Origin: Pseudomonas amygdali
GTDB lineage: Bacteria > Pseudomonadota > Gammaproteobacteria > Pseudomonadales > Pseudomonadaceae
Assembly: GCF_002699855.1 (NCBI RefSeq)
Contig: NZ_LKBW01000146.1
Span: 1 to 56,398 of the forward strand
Direction: 5' to 3'
DNA length: 56,398 nt
This document shows, one piece after another, positions 46,931 through 56,398 of the stretch; positions within the stretch are counted from its first letter, which is position 1; each line of letters starts with the position of its first letter. Position numbers and translations under genes: made by a program. Under the pieces are notes generated by a model. That model was not told the DNA's origin. It saw only the letters and a program-made list of their open reading frames with translations, and did not search any database.

Positions 46931-47979
46931 GCGGGGCGATCCGCCACTGCCGCTTCGGCAAACGTTGCCATGCCGTTGTGCAGCTCGCAGGCCAGACGCA
47001 CCAACGGCACCGCCAACGCTGCGCCACTGCCCTCGCCCAGACGCAAGCCGAGGTCCAGCAGCGGTTCGGCCTGTAGCGTTTCCAGCAAGTGCCGGTGGCC
47101 CGGTTCGGCGCCACGGTGGCCGAACAACAGCCAGTTGCGGCAAGACGGATTCAGGCGCACCGCCACCAGGGCGGCCACGCTGCAAATGAAACCGTCGACC
47201 AGCGCCACGATGCCTTCCTGCGCACAGGCCAGATAAGCGCCGGTCAGCGCGGCAATCTCGAAACCACCCAGGCAGAACAGGCTGTGTAGCGGGTCGCCGG
47301 CCTGCTCGGCATGCAGCGCCAGTGCGCGTTCGATGACACGGGTCTTGTGCTCGATGCCCTCGGCGTTCAGCCCGGTGCCGGGACCGACCAGCAACGGCGC
47401 GGCACATTCCAGCACCGAGCAGGCGACGGCGCTGGCCGCCGTGGTATTGCCGATGCCCATCTCGCCACCGATAAACAGCTCGGTGCCGACCGCCTTGGCG
47501 CGCAACACGCTGTCGCGCCCGGCCTGTAGAGCAGCAAGCCCCTGTTCGGCGCTCATGGCTGGCCCGTGGGCGAAATTGGCGGTGCCCGCGCCGATGCGCA
47601 AATGACGCACGCCCGGCAAATCCAGAGGCGCCACGGTACCCAGATCCACCACGTCCAGCTGCGCCGAGAGCTGGCGCGCCAGCACGCTGATCGCTGCGCC
47701 ACCGTTGACGAAGTTATGCAGCATCTGGCCGGTGACTTCCTGTGGATAGGCCGATACACCTTCGGCCACCACACCATGATCGCCGGCAAAGATCGCGATC
47801 CACAATTTGTCGGCAGCCGGACGCTCGCGCCCTTGCAGGCTGGCAAGCTGTACCGCCAGACGCTCCAGTTGTGCCAGCGAACCCGCCGGCTTGGTCAACT
47901 GTTGCTGACGGGCCAGTGCCGCCTCGCGCATCGGTACATCAATGGCCTGTGCAGGCTTGAGCCACCAGGAATTACTCAT
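46927..47979 (-). CDS. cobT: nicotinate-nucleotide:dimethylbenzimidazole phosphoribosyltransferase
   Basis: A 350-residue enzyme that makes alpha-ribazole-5'-phosphate from dimethylbenzimidazole and nicotinate mononucleotide. Family motifs: [43 protein letters not shown], and the catalytic glutamate in [13 protein letters not shown]. Start at 47979 follows AAGGA; it overlaps cobU by 4 bases. It uses the DMB made by BluB in the same operon. Confidence 0.95.
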   Translation of the reverse strand: MSNSWWLKPAQAIDVPMREAALARQQQLTKPAGSLAQLERLAVQLASLQGRERPAADKLWIAIFAGDHGVVAEGVSAYPQEVTGQMLHNFVNGGAAISVLARQLSAQLDVVDLGTVAPLDLPGVRHLRIGAGTANFAHGPAMSAEQGLAALQAGRDSVLRAKAVGTELFIGGEMGIGNTTAASAVACSVLECAAPLLVGPGTGLNAEGIEHKTRVIERALALHAEQAGDPLHSLFCLGGFEIAALTGAYLACAQEGIVALVDGFICSVAALVAVRLNPSCRNWLLFGHRGAEPGHRHLLETLQAEPLLDLGLRLGEGSGAALAVPLVRLACELHNGMATFAEAAVADRPA

Positions 47980-48497
47980 AGCGCGGTTCCTTTCAACGTC
48001 AGGGGCAAGCTGGCAACGGTCAACACGACACGCTGGCAACGCTCGGCCAGCGCCTGATGCAACAGGCCGGCTTCATCGACATAGCGACGGGTCAGTTCGC
48101 CGAGCGGCACGACGCCAAGCCCGGTTTCGTTGCTGACAAAAATGATTTCACCCAGCAGCCCGGCAAGGCTGTCGAGCAGGGATTCACGTTCTTGAAGCAG
48201 GCGCTCGGGGTTGTCGAGCATCAGCAGATTGGTCAGCCAGAGGGTCAGGCAATCGACTAGCAGGCAGCAATCGGGCGCCGCATTTTCGCGCAGCACCCGC
48301 GCCAGCTCGATCGGCTCTTCGACCAACCCCCAGTGCTCGGGACGGCGTGCGCGATGGCTCGCAACACGCTGATTCATTTCGCCATCGAGAGGCTGACTGG
48401 TGGCGATGTAGGTCACCTTCAGCGTGCAGTCGGCGGCCAGTTTTTCCGCCAGGCGACTCTTGCCGGAACGCGCGCCGCCGAGGATCAATTGCAGCAT
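47976..48497 (-). CDS. cobU: adenosylcobinamide kinase / guanylyltransferase
   Basis: A 173-residue bifunctional enzyme (CobU, CobP in older Pseudomonas naming) that phosphorylates adenosylcobinamide and then forms its GDP derivative. The P-loop is [22 protein letters not shown], the [12 protein letters not shown] segment with the guanylylated histidine, and [12 protein letters not shown] complete the signature. The ATG directly follows the cobQ stop (TGAATG). Confidence 0.95.
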   Translation of the reverse strand: MLQLILGGARSGKSRLAEKLAADCTLKVTYIATSQPLDGEMNQRVASHRARRPEHWGLVEEPIELARVLRENAAPDCCLLVDCLTLWLTNLLMLDNPERLLQERESLLDSLAGLLGEIIFVSNETGLGVVPLGELTRRYVDEAGLLHQALAERCQRVVLTVASLPLTLKGTAL

Positions 48498-49958
48498 TCA
48501 GTTCGCCTCCAGGCCACACAGTTCGCGAAGCAATGGGCCGTCCAGGTGTTTTTCCACCAGGTCCGCCAGACGTTCTATGTCGCGCTCGCGCAGGGCGTGA
48601 TAGTCGACGGACTGCACGTTCGCCAACCCCGCCCAGCGCAGTAACGCGCTACAGGCCGCAGGTGATTCGAACAGGCCGTGCAGGTAAGTCCCGAGCACCT
48701 GCCCGTCGACACTCTGCGCGCCATCGCAACGCCCGTCGTCCAGTTGCACGGCAGCCTGCTCCAGCGCCGGCCCTGTCGTTACCCCGGCATGAATTTCGTA
48801 GCCGCTGACCTCGGCGTCTTCCAGGGTCAGACGACCGCGCACATTGCGCAGTTGCTTTTCCGCTTCCAGCACCGTGCTCATTGCCATTAGGCCAAACCCG
48901 GCGCTGGACCCGGCTGCGCCTTCCAGCCCGAGAGGATCGTGCACCTGCTCACCGAGCATTTGCAGGCCGCCGCAGATCCCCATCAGCTTGCCGCCATAAC
49001 GCAAATGCCGCTCGATGGCGGTGTCCCAGCCATGGCTGCGCAGGTAGTTCAGATCGCTGCGCACGCTTTTCGAGCCGGGCAGAATGATCAGGTCAGCAGG
49101 AGGAATCGCCTGGCCGGGACCGATGAACTGCAGATTGACCTGAGGGTGCAGGCGCAGCGGGTCGAAATCGGTGTGGTTACTGATGCGCGGTAGCACTGGC
49201 ACCACCACGTTCAGCACATGCTCGACCTTGTCGGTCTGACGCTGGTCCAGGCCGTCTTCGGCTTCCAGGTGCAGGTCCATCACGTAGGGCAGCACGCCAA
49301 CCACCGGCTTGCCGGTGCGTGCTTCCAGCCAGTCCAGGCCCGGTTGCAGCAAGGCGATGTCGCCGCGAAAACGGTTGATGATGAACCCCTTGACCCGCGC
49401 CTGTTCGCTGGGCGACAGCAACTCCAGCGTGCCGACCAGATGGGCAAACACCCCGCCGCGATTGATGTCGGCAATCAATAGCACCGGGCAGTCGACCGCC
49501 TCGGCAAAGCCCATGTTGGCGATATCGTTGGCGCGCAGGTTGATCTCGGCCGGAGAGCCCGCGCCCTCGACCACGATCACCGGGTATCTTTCACCCAGGC
49601 GCCGATGGGATTCCAGCACCGCCTGCATGGCGATCTCTTTGTAGCCGTGATAAGCCACCGCGTTCATGGTGGTGACCGCACGGCCGTGAATGATCACCTG
49701 CGCACCCGTATCACTGTTGGGCTTGAGCAGCACCGGGTTCATGTCAGTGTGCGGCTCCAGAAAGCACGCCTGCGCCTGCACCGCCTGGGCGCGGCCGATC
49801 TCGCCGCCGTCCGCCGTTACAGCGCTGTTGAGCGCCATGTTCTGCGGTTTGAATGACACGACCTTGACGCCCTGTCGGGTCAGCCAGCGGCACAGTGCCG
49901 TCACCAGTGTGCTTTTGCCGGCGTCGGAGGTGGTGCCTTGTACCATCAGCGTGGTCAT
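48498..49958 (-). CDS. cobQ: cobyric acid synthase
   Basis: A 486-residue glutamine-dependent amidase that aminates four carboxylates of adenosylcobyrinic acid diamide. The N-terminal ATP-binding half starts with [13 protein letters not shown]; the C-terminal glutaminase half has the nucleophile cysteine in [10 protein letters not shown] and the histidine in YLHGLFES. It overlaps the threonine-phosphate decarboxylase gene by 4 bases. Confidence 0.95.
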   Translation of the reverse strand: MTTLMVQGTTSDAGKSTLVTALCRWLTRQGVKVVSFKPQNMALNSAVTADGGEIGRAQAVQAQACFLEPHTDMNPVLLKPNSDTGAQVIIHGRAVTTMNAVAYHGYKEIAMQAVLESHRRLGERYPVIVVEGAGSPAEINLRANDIANMGFAEAVDCPVLLIADINRGGVFAHLVGTLELLSPSEQARVKGFIINRFRGDIALLQPGLDWLEARTGKPVVGVLPYVMDLHLEAEDGLDQRQTDKVEHVLNVVVPVLPRISNHTDFDPLRLHPQVNLQFIGPGQAIPPADLIILPGSKSVRSDLNYLRSHGWDTAIERHLRYGGKLMGICGGLQMLGEQVHDPLGLEGAAGSSAGFGLMAMSTVLEAEKQLRNVRGRLTLEDAEVSGYEIHAGVTTGPALEQAAVQLDDGRCDGAQSVDGQVLGTYLHGLFESPAACSALLRWAGLANVQSVDYHALRERDIERLADLVEKHLDGPLLRELCGLEAN

Positions 49959-50959
49959 GGGTATTCCTTGCGGTATTCAAGCAGAACAGTGTGCAAACGC
50001 AGCCAGTCGGCCTCGTCGCGGGGCAGACCGAAGCGCAGGCTGGACGACTCGGGTGTGCCGCCCTTGAAAAGACGCAACAATACGCCACGTCGCGCACAGA
50101 ACTCATAGAGCGTTTGCGCTTCAGGGGTCAACCGCCACTGAAACAGCGCACAACCGCCCTGCGGGCTCAGCCCGTACTGGTCGAGCAAGGCCACCAGACG
50201 CTCGCGAGCCTGCTCGCTGCGTTGACGCTGACGGGCGTGCCCTTCCTGATCATTGAGGCACACCTGACCGATGATTCGTGTTGGCCCGCTAACCGACCAT
50301 GGGCCGATTTCCTGCGCCAGCATCCTCAGCAATACCGGCTCGGCCATGACAAAACCGAGCCTGACACCGGCCAGGCCAAAAAACTTGCCGAACGAGCGCA
50401 GCACAATCAGCCCGGTGCGCCACGTCTCGGCAGCCAGGCTCAGGCCCGGCGTGTTATCCATAAACGCTTCATCGACGACCAGCCAGCCACCGCGCTCGGC
50501 CAGTCGCGCATGCCATTCCAGCAGGCGCTCGGCGCTCAGGTGCAGACCGGTCGGATTGTTCGGGTTGACCACCACCAGCACATCAAGAGTGTCGAGAAAG
50601 TATTCGACCTCCTGCTCGCTGACCTCACGGACCACGAAGCCGTTCTTGCGCCATGCATGTGCATGCTCGGCGTAGCAGGGCGACAGCACGCCAACCCGAC
50701 CTCCGCTGCGTACCCGCGGCAACGCTTGAATCGCGGCCTGCGAGCCGGACACCGGCAATAAGCGAGGTACGCCGTAATAGCGGCAGGCCGCCGATTCCAG
50801 GCCATCGTCGGTCTCGGGCAACCGCGCCCAGGCACGCGTCGGAATCTCCGGGATGGGCCACGACCAGGGTGCAATGCCCGTGGACAGGTCCAGCCAGTCA
50901 GCCAGTTCGATACCGTAATGCTGCGCTGCGGCGCGCAACCGACCGCCGTGCTCAAGCAT
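49955..50959 (-). CDS. cobD: threonine-phosphate decarboxylase
   Basis: A 334-residue PLP enzyme of aminotransferase fold type I that makes (R)-1-amino-2-propanol phosphate, the linker of the nucleotide loop. [13 protein letters not shown] at the N-terminus, [13 protein letters not shown], and the PLP lysine in [15 protein letters not shown] are visible. In Pseudomonas papers this gene is often called cobC. It overlaps cbiB by 8 bases; CbiB uses its product. Confidence 0.92.
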   Translation of the reverse strand: MLEHGGRLRAAAQHYGIELADWLDLSTGIAPWSWPIPEIPTRAWARLPETDDGLESAACRYYGVPRLLPVSGSQAAIQALPRVRSGGRVGVLSPCYAEHAHAWRKNGFVVREVSEQEVEYFLDTLDVLVVVNPNNPTGLHLSAERLLEWHARLAERGGWLVVDEAFMDNTPGLSLAAETWRTGLIVLRSFGKFFGLAGVRLGFVMAEPVLLRMLAQEIGPWSVSGPTRIIGQVCLNDQEGHARQRQRSEQARERLVALLDQYGLSPQGGCALFQWRLTPEAQTLYEFCARRGVLLRLFKGGTPESSSLRFGLPRDEADWLRLHTVLLEYRKEYP

Positions 50960-51860
50960 AGAATTCAGCTACCACGCATATGACCAGCAACCACAACCAG
51001 ACGCCGCGCTGCACCAGTTGCCAGCCGCGATCGATCGAGTCTGCATCGGCAGGTGCACCTTCACCCAATTGCGGACGCTGATGCAGCTCGCCGTGATAGA
51101 TCGCCGCCCCGCCCAGTTCGACACCCAGCGCACCCGCGCCAGCGGCCATCACCGGACCTGCATTCGGACTGTCCCAGGCCGGGGCCTGCGTACGCCAGCA
51201 GCGCAGCGCCAGTCGGGTCTTGCCCAACAAGGCGTAAGTCAATGCCACAAGACGTGCGGGAATATAGTTGAGCAGATCGTCGATCTTCGCCGCAGCCCAG
51301 CCAAAACGCTCGAAGCGCTCGTTGCGGTAACCCCACATGGCGTCCAGCGTGTTGCTCAGCCGGTACAGCACCACGCCGGGCGCACCGGCCACGACAAACC
51401 AGAACAGCGCGGCGAACACCGCATCACTGCCGTTCTCCAGCACTGATTCGGTAGCCGCGCGAGCCACTTCGGTGGCATCCAGTTCGCTGGTCTGGCGACT
51501 GACCAGATAACCGACCCGCTGGCGTGCCTCGACCAGATCGTCACTGCGCAACGCTTGCGCCACCGGCTGAACATGTTCGCCCAGGCTGCGCATGCCCAGC
51601 GCGCAATACAGCGCCAGAACCTCGACCAGCCAGCCAATACCGGGCAACCAGCTCAGTAGCGTGGCCAGCAGCGTCAACGGCACTACGGTGATAACCCAGG
51701 CGGTAACGCCATGACTGCGCCAGCCACGGCCACCGCTGTTGAAACGCTGCTCGACCCGATTGGCGAAGTTGCCGAACGCCACCAGCGGATGCCATCGTTT
51801 TGGCTCACCGAGCAGCGCATCCAGCGCAACCCCGGCGACGCTCAACAGCGCCACACTCAT
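50952..51860 (-). CDS. cbiB: adenosylcobinamide-phosphate synthase
   Basis: A 302-residue polytopic membrane protein (cobD in Pseudomonas naming) that attaches aminopropanol phosphate to cobyric acid. Motifs [18 protein letters not shown] near the start, [25 protein letters not shown] in the middle (seen as [18 protein letters not shown]), and [25 protein letters not shown] near the end are typical. The ATG at 51860 overlaps the bluB stop as ATGA. Confidence 0.93.
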   Translation of the reverse strand: MSVALLSVAGVALDALLGEPKRWHPLVAFGNFANRVEQRFNSGGRGWRSHGVTAWVITVVPLTLLATLLSWLPGIGWLVEVLALYCALGMRSLGEHVQPVAQALRSDDLVEARQRVGYLVSRQTSELDATEVARAATESVLENGSDAVFAALFWFVVAGAPGVVLYRLSNTLDAMWGYRNERFERFGWAAAKIDDLLNYIPARLVALTYALLGKTRLALRCWRTQAPAWDSPNAGPVMAAGAGALGVELGGAAIYHGELHQRPQLGEGAPADADSIDRGWQLVQRGVWLWLLVICVVAEFYA

Positions 51861-52507
51861 TGATCCACTCCCCATTGATTCTCGTACAGCAGCTCGTGCA
51901 GCGGACGCGCCTGCGCCCAGCCTTCCATCACCAGCATGGGCGCAGGATAGAACTCCTTGACCGGCCCCAGGCAAATGATCGCCAGCGGCTTCGCGCCGTC
52001 AGGCATGCCCAGCAGTTCGGCCAATGCCTCGGGGTCGAACAGCGACACCCAGCCCATGCCCAGACCTTCTGCACGCGATGCCAGCCACAGGTTCTGGATC
52101 GCGCAGGACAGCGAGGCCATGTCCATTTCCGGCAAGGTGCGGCGGCCGAAAATATGCTGTTCACGCCCTTCCATCAGTGCGGCGACCAACACTTCGGCGC
52201 AGTCATTGATCCCTTCGACCTTGAGCTTCATGAACTCGTCGGTGCGCTCGCCCAGTGCCTGGGCAGTGCGGATACGTTCTTCTTCTACCTGCGCCTGCAT
52301 TTTTCCGCGCAACGCCGGATCGCTGATGCGAATGAAGCGCCACGGCTGCATCAGCCCAACACTGGGTGCCTGGTGTGCGGCTTCCAGCAAGCGCGCCAGC
52401 AACTCGGGCGCCACCGTGCCGCCGACGAAGTGGCGCATGTCGCGACGCTCGGCGATGGCCCGGTACACCGCAGCCCGCTCTTCAGGGCTGAACGCTTGTT
52501 CGGTCAT
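51857..52507 (-). CDS. bluB: 5,6-dimethylbenzimidazole synthase BluB
   Basis: A 216-residue flavoenzyme of nitroreductase fold that breaks down reduced FMN with oxygen to give dimethylbenzimidazole, the lower ligand of cobalamin. Segments [34 protein letters not shown] and [20 protein letters not shown] are typical. Its presence shows that the strain should make the aerobic DMB ligand. Overlaps both neighbours by 4 bases. Confidence 0.94.
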   Translation of the reverse strand: MTEQAFSPEERAAVYRAIAERRDMRHFVGGTVAPELLARLLEAAHQAPSVGLMQPWRFIRISDPALRGKMQAQVEEERIRTAQALGERTDEFMKLKVEGINDCAEVLVAALMEGREQHIFGRRTLPEMDMASLSCAIQNLWLASRAEGLGMGWVSLFDPEALAELLGMPDGAKPLAIICLGPVKEFYPAPMLVMEGWAQARPLHELLYENQWGVDQ

Positions 52508-53799
52508 GGTTTGAACAGCGCCGCAATCGCCTGAGGGCAGGAAGGGAAATAGAAATGCACGTAGGACGCGGTCAGACGACCCAGGCGGTAGACTGCCTCT
52601 GCGCCACGCCCGCCGTTGGGGCTGACGCCACGGGCAATCGGCTGCAACTCGGTGCTGGTCAGCGAATGGTGATACGTGTGACCGTGCAACGTACCCTCGG
52701 GCAGCTCAACCGCTTGCAAGGCCAGCGCCGCCAGACGCTTCTGCATGACCGCCTCACCGGACAGCAAGCCGACCAGTTCGGCGCGCACGCCCTCCACATC
52801 GGTCAAGGCTTCGAGTAAATAAAGCATGCCGCCGCACTCGGCCAGAATCGGCTTGCCAGCGATATGGTGCGCCCTGATCGATGCCTGCATCGTCAGGTTT
52901 TCCGCCAAAGCAACGTGGTGCAACTCCGGGTAGCCACCCGGCAGGTACAGGCTGTCGGCGTCGGGCAGCTCGCGGTCATGGATCGGCGAGAAGAAACTCA
53001 GCTCTGCGCCCATGTTTCGCAGCAGGTCCAGGCTTGCGCCGTACAGAAAGGCAAAGGCCTCGTCGCGGGCAATGGCGATGCGCACACCGCTGAGCAACGG
53101 CTCGACCTGAACCGGGTCGGGCGCGGTAAAGGTTACGGCTGGCGGCAAGGCCACTTCGCAGGTGCTGGCCAGCGCGGCGGCAGCCATGTCCAGCCGCACA
53201 TCCAGATCATTGAGTTCGCTGGCCTGGACCAGCCCCAAATGGCGGCTGGGCAATTCGAAACCGACTTCCCGGGACAGTGCGCCATACCAGCGCAGGCCTT
53301 CGGTCAGACTGTTTTCCAGCAACTGCGCGTGGCGTACCGTGCCAACCCGATTGGCCAGCACGCCGGCAAACGGCAGATCCGGCTGATAACGCGCCAGCCC
53401 GAGCGCCAGCGCGCCAAACGTCTGCGCCATCGCCGTGCCGTCGATCACCCCCAACACCGGTACGCCAAAGTGGCGGGCCAGATCAGCGCTGGACGGTGTG
53501 CCGTCGAACAACCCCATGACGCCTTCGATCAGGATCAGGTCTGCCTCATCTGCGGCTTCCCACAACAGGCGACGGCTTTCGTCGGCACCGACCATCCACA
53601 TGTCCAGCTGGTAGACCGGTGCGCCGCTGGCCCGCTCGAGAATCATCGGGTCGAGAAAATCCGGCCCGCACTTGAACACCCGGACCTTGCGGCCCTGGTT
53701 GCGGTGCAAACGTGCCAGTGCCGCGGTGACGGTAGTCTTACCTTGCCCGGAGGCAGGCGCGGCGATCAAAACCGCCGGGCAATCGCGCGGAGCTCTCAT
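52504..53799 (-). CDS. cobB: cobyrinate a,c-diamide synthase
   Basis: A 431-residue glutamine-dependent amidase acting on the a and c side chains. The P-loop is APASGQGKTTVTAAL; ILIEGVMGLFDG follows; the glutaminase half has the nucleophile cysteine in PILAECGGMLYL and a His near the end. The ATG at 53799 lies inside a 14-bp tandem duplication, and no strong Shine-Dalgarno sequence precedes it; a five-codon ORF overlaps the start as ATGA. Confidence 0.94.
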   Translation of the reverse strand: MRAPRDCPAVLIAAPASGQGKTTVTAALARLHRNQGRKVRVFKCGPDFLDPMILERASGAPVYQLDMWMVGADESRRLLWEAADEADLILIEGVMGLFDGTPSSADLARHFGVPVLGVIDGTAMAQTFGALALGLARYQPDLPFAGVLANRVGTVRHAQLLENSLTEGLRWYGALSREVGFELPSRHLGLVQASELNDLDVRLDMAAAALASTCEVALPPAVTFTAPDPVQVEPLLSGVRIAIARDEAFAFLYGASLDLLRNMGAELSFFSPIHDRELPDADSLYLPGGYPELHHVALAENLTMQASIRAHHIAGKPILAECGGMLYLLEALTDVEGVRAELVGLLSGEAVMQKRLAALALQAVELPEGTLHGHTYHHSLTSTELQPIARGVSPNGGRGAEAVYRLGRLTASYVHFYFPSCPQAIAALFKP

Positions 53800-53821
53800 T
53801 GCAGTGCTCTCATTGCAGTGC
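53794..53821 (-). repeat. 14-bp tandem duplication at the cobB start
   Basis: GCACTGCAATGAGA is present twice in direct succession on the minus strand. The inner copy carries the cobB ATG; the outer copy supplies another ATG that opens a five-codon frame (ATG AGA GCA CTG CAA TGA), whose stop overlaps the cobB start codon. Confidence 0.85.
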
Positions 53822-53838
53822 GCCCAATAAAGGATTAT

Positions 53839-54450
53839 TCACAGCTCGATACCTTTCTGCGCCCGGATACCGGCCTGAAACGCGTGCTTGACCACGCCGA
53901 TATCGGAAACCGTATCAGCCAGGTCGATCAATTCGGGTTTGGCACCGCGGCCGGTCACCAGCACATGCTGCATAGGTGGGCGGGCCTGCAGGTCACTCAG
54001 CACTTGTTCAAGGTCGAGGTAACCATGCTTGAGGGCAATGTTCAGTTCGTCGAGCACCACCAGACCAATGGCCGGATCGCGGAGCATTTCCCGAGACACG
54101 GCCCAGGCGGCTTCGGCAGCGGCAATGTCACGCTGGCGATCCTGGGTTTCCCAGGTGAAGCCCTCGCCCATCACGTGATAGCGCACCTGCTCGGGGAAAC
54201 GGCGGAAAAACATTTCTTCGCCAGTGCTGTTGCGGCCCTTGATGAACTGCACCACGCCGCACTGCATGTCGTGGCCCATGGCCCTGGCAAGCATGCCGAA
54301 TGCCGAGCTGCTCTTGCCTTTGCCGTTGCCGGTCAAGACCAGCAGCAGGCCGCACTTGTTGGGTGAGCTGGCAATGCGCTCGTCCATCACGGCTTTCTTG
54401 CGCAGCATGCGCGCCAGATGGCGTTCGTCGCGTTCGGGGGATTCGTTCAT
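53839..54450 (-). CDS. cobO: cob(I)yrinic acid a,c-diamide adenosyltransferase
   Basis: A 203-residue enzyme (BtuR/CobA type) that adenosylates the corrin cobalt. The P-loop is TGNGKGKSSSAFG, followed by VVQFIKGRNSTGEE and VVLDELNIALKHGYL. First gene of the cobalamin operon, directly behind the riboswitch. Start at 54450 has GAG-rich sequence upstream; the longer frame enters the leader. Confidence 0.94.
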   Translation of the reverse strand: MNESPERDERHLARMLRKKAVMDERIASSPNKCGLLLVLTGNGKGKSSSAFGMLARAMGHDMQCGVVQFIKGRNSTGEEMFFRRFPEQVRYHVMGEGFTWETQDRQRDIAAAEAAWAVSREMLRDPAIGLVVLDELNIALKHGYLDLEQVLSDLQARPPMQHVLVTGRGAKPELIDLADTVSDIGVVKHAFQAGIRAQKGIEL

Positions 54451-54551
54451 CCGGGTTCTCCGCTCGTGGCAGTCGACAACAGACGGAAGGACAGCACTGG
54501 ACAGCACGGCAACGGCCTGCACAGAGCATCACCCTCCGTGATGCCATTGAG

Positions 54552-54735
54552 TGGTTCAGGCCGGTCTCCGGGCTCATGAGCGGGTTACCCCGGCTGCGCG
54601 CCTTCCCATGTCGAAACACAGTGGCGTCAGGCACAGCCTTGACTCATTTACCGTTGCGGGGGCAGCGCCGGGATCGGATCGATTGATCCACACCGGCTTC
54701 CCTGTTTCACCCTGCCAATCAAGGATTGCAGAGCA
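54552..54735 (-). ncRNA. cobalamin riboswitch
   Basis: Leader of the cob operon, about 100 bases before cobO. On the minus strand it begins with the conserved GGTGAAACAGGGAAGCCGGTG block, preceded by a GGTGCTCTGCAA stem strand; then GCTGCCCCCGCAACGGTAA, a CCACTG element and GGGAAGGC, and ends with the B12 box AGCCCGGAGACCGGCCTG at 54557-54574. All core elements of the adenosylcobalamin aptamer are there. Binding of the cofactor should reduce expression of the ten genes downstream. The exact ends are approximate. Confidence 0.95.
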
Positions 54736-54874
54736 CCTGAAACAAACCGCGAAGGGTAGAGGGTTGGGCTGGGAGCGTCAATCGACACCGACGCTGTGAA
54801 ACGTGATTGAACCCAGACGGTTCGCAGTGCCTCTATCAATTATCGGACCACGCCCTTGTTTATGGAGATTCACC

Positions 54875-56203
54875 ATGTTCAGACTCAGACCCCACTACGC
54901 AGTGTTGCTTCTGGTTGCCGGTGGCCTCGCTGCCTGCGGCGAGTCTTCGACCCTGCAAGTCTCGGATGGAACAGGCCCCTCGCCCAAACTGCCGGAGCCT
55001 AACAAGACGCTGATCCCGACCGTCAACATCGCCCCTGCCGTAGGCTGGGAAAAAGGCGCAAAACCGGTCGCCGCGCCGGGCACACAGGTGGCAGCGTTCG
55101 CCGAAAACCTGGACCACCCGCGCTGGCTGTATGTATTGCCCAATGGTGACGTGCTGGTGGCGGAAACCAATTCGCCGGCCAAACCGGATGATTCCAAAGG
55201 TATTCGCGGCTGGGTAATGGAAAAAGTCATGGGCCGCGCCGGTGCGGGCGTGCCAAGCGCCAACCGCATTACTCTGCTGCGCGACGTGGACAAGGACGGC
55301 GTCGCAGAGACCCGCACCGTGTTCCTGCAAAACCTCAATTCGCCGTTTGGCATGACGCTAGTGGGCAACAAGCTCTATGTCGCCGACACCGACCGCCTGA
55401 TCAGCTTCCCGTATGAAGCGGGCCAGACCTCGATCAGCGCGCAGCCGACCAAAGTGGTCGACCTGCCGGGCGGCACGCTCAACCACCACTGGACCAAAAA
55501 CGTCATTGCCAGCAAGGATGGCAGCAAGCTGTACGTCACAGTGGGCTCCAACAGCAACGTGGCCGAGAACGGCATGGACAAGGAAGAAGGTCGTGCAGCC
55601 ATCTGGGAAGTGGACGCTGCCACCGGCAACCACCGCATTTTCGCCTCGGGCCTTCGCAACCCCAACGGCATGGACTGGGAACCCAAAACCGGCAAGCTGT
55701 GGACGGCGGTCAACGAGCGTGACGAAATCGGCAGCGACCTGGTACCAGACTACGTGACCTCGGTGCAGGATGGCGCTTTCTACGGCTGGCCCTACAGCTA
55801 CTACGGCCAGCATGTCGACGAGCACGTCAAACCGCAGAACCCGGCACTGGTCGCCAAGGCCATCGCACCGGATTACGCAGTCGGCCCGCATACGGCCTCG
55901 TTAGGGTTGGTATTCGCCGATGGCAAGACGCTGGCGGCGCCGTTCAACGAAGGCCTGTTCATTGGCCAGCACGGCTCATGGAACCGCAAACCGCACAGCG
56001 GCTATAAAGTGGTGTTCGTGCCCTTCAGCGGCGGCAAGCCCAACGGCGCTCCAGTCGATGTGCTGACCGGTTTCCTCAACAAAGACGAAAAAGCCATGGG
56101 CCGCCCGGTTGGCGTGGTCAATGATCAGCGCGGCGGCTTGCTGGTGGCAGACGATGTCGGCAACAAAATCTGGCGCGTGACCTCGGCCAAGGCAGCTCAA
56201 TAA
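54875..56203 (+). CDS. sorbosone dehydrogenase family lipoprotein (PQQ-dependent sugar dehydrogenase-like)
   Basis: A 442-residue exported protein. The lipobox GGLAAC puts the lipidated cysteine at residue 21. The rest is a six-bladed beta-propeller of the soluble glucose/sorbosone dehydrogenase family: [59 protein letters not shown] and [17 protein letters not shown] motifs match. The family binds PQQ; oxidation of a sugar or aldehyde in the periplasm is expected but the substrate is unknown. It is divergent from the cob operon; the riboswitch lies between. TGGAG lies 10 bases before the ATG. Confidence 0.87.
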   Translation: MFRLRPHYAVLLLVAGGLAACGESSTLQVSDGTGPSPKLPEPNKTLIPTVNIAPAVGWEKGAKPVAAPGTQVAAFAENLDHPRWLYVLPNGDVLVAETNSPAKPDDSKGIRGWVMEKVMGRAGAGVPSANRITLLRDVDKDGVAETRTVFLQNLNSPFGMTLVGNKLYVADTDRLISFPYEAGQTSISAQPTKVVDLPGGTLNHHWTKNVIASKDGSKLYVTVGSNSNVAENGMDKEEGRAAIWEVDAATGNHRIFASGLRNPNGMDWEPKTGKLWTAVNERDEIGSDLVPDYVTSVQDGAFYGWPYSYYGQHVDEHVKPQNPALVAKAIAPDYAVGPHTASLGLVFADGKTLAAPFNEGLFIGQHGSWNRKPHSGYKVVFVPFSGGKPNGAPVDVLTGFLNKDEKAMGRPVGVVNDQRGGLLVADDVGNKIWRVTSAKAAQ

Positions 56204-56221
56204 CGCCGAGCGTAGAGGGTT

Positions 56222-56330
56222 GACGCAGAGCGTCGTACGTTAGTTGAGTTATCGTTCCGCACGCTCCAGCGTGGGAATGCAGTTCTCGACGCTCCGCGTC
56301 GCACGATAATTGCGATGATCGTTCCGCACG
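56222..56330. repeat. REP-like hairpin cluster
   Basis: Stems GACGC-AGA-GCGTC (56222-56234), CACGCT-CC-AGCGTG (56260-56273) and CGACGC-TCC-GCGTCG (56287-56301) follow each other. ATCGTTCCGCACG occurs twice (56251-56263 and 56318-56330). The middle part shares ATGCAGTTCT-x-GACGCTC with the repeat at 43473-43516. The second ATCGTTCCGCACG is cut off by the probable IS end. Confidence 0.65.
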
Positions 56331-56336
56331 TCCGGA

Positions 56337-56398
56337 TGGTATGCCCCCCGAAGGTTGGACAATTATCCACTTACGCTGCCTTGGCGGCCTGCATCCTG
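56337..56398. mobile_element. probable end of an IS3-like insertion sequence (partial)
   Basis: From about 56337 the sequence TGGTATGCCCCCCGAAGG and the following GTTGGACAATTATCC resembles, from memory, terminal repeats of IS3-family elements. On the minus strand a short frame ends in MQAAKAA before a TAA, as the last codons of a transposase might. The element interrupts a repeat copy and runs off the window, so neither its other end nor a target duplication can be seen. Confidence 0.4.

Overview
The window is chromosomal DNA from a fluorescent pseudomonad, most likely of the Pseudomonas syringae group. The evidence is a core-gene order known from Pseudomonas (serC-pheA-tyrA-cmk-rpsA-ihfB; wbpM next to comEA; fadL-gpx-MFS-cob genes), GC-rich codon use, and intergenic hairpin repeats with a GACGCTCCGCGTC core. 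I recognise no rRNA, tRNA, CRISPR array or prophage. Almost everything is core genome. The accessory signals are small: repeats, one probable insertion-sequence edge at the right end, microproteins and a decayed enzyme domain. Gene identities come from reading the sequence and from memory of the families; no search was run.

Layout. 1-2.9 kb: two small hypothetical ORFs, an amino-acid permease of the SdaC type and a TetR regulator. 2.9-9.9 kb: comEA-like gene, wbpM, wbpL and an epimerase (surface polysaccharide), a beta-CASP metallo-hydrolase and lapA; this is a very reduced form of the O-antigen locus that lies between ihfB and wbpM in P. aeruginosa. 9.9-19.9 kb: ihfB, rpsA, cmk, a tyrA fusion whose EPSP-synthase part is truncated and stripped of its catalytic motifs, pheA, serC and gyrA, all on the minus strand. 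20.1-26.9 kb: methylthioadenosine salvage (mtnA and mtaD, divergent), ubiG-mupP-yciK, a diguanylate cyclase and undA, the non-haem iron enzyme that makes 1-undecene. 26.9-37.7 kb: an RbdA-type GGDEF-EAL protein, an ABC exporter, a DsbA-like protein, trhO, bolA, a DUF2059 protein, fumC with an overlapping quinone reductase, a DMT transporter and a tRNA-modifying DTW enzyme. 37.9-41.8 kb: small and poorly known genes (an acyl-carrier-like protein lacking the phosphopantetheine serine, a 40-residue ORF, rmuC, a small membrane protein, a 72-residue protein). 42-45.5 kb: fadL, repeats, a periplasmic glutathione peroxidase homologue, a 40-residue membrane microprotein and an MFS transporter. 45.6-54.8 kb: a ten-gene cobalamin operon behind a cobalamin riboswitch. 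54.9-56.4 kb: a lipoprotein of the sorbosone dehydrogenase family, then repeats and the IS edge.

How the genes work together. serC, pheA and tyrA supply serine and aromatic amino acids, and overlap or nearly abut in one transcription unit running into cmk. The cob genes cover corrin adenosylation, amide formation, side-chain addition, lower-ligand synthesis (bluB, cobT) and final assembly; most are joined by 4- to 8-base overlaps and are probably repressed by adenosylcobalamin. wbpV/wbpL/wbpM would start a lipid-linked surface glycan, but no polymerase, flippase or further glycosyltransferase is present here. Two c-di-GMP enzymes flank undA.

Most notable: the decayed EPSPS half of the TyrA fusion, undA with its diagnostic iron ligands and a GTG start, the serine-less ACP-like protein, two 40-residue ORFs (one translationally coupled to a transporter), and a 14-bp duplication that places a five-codon ORF over the cobB start codon.
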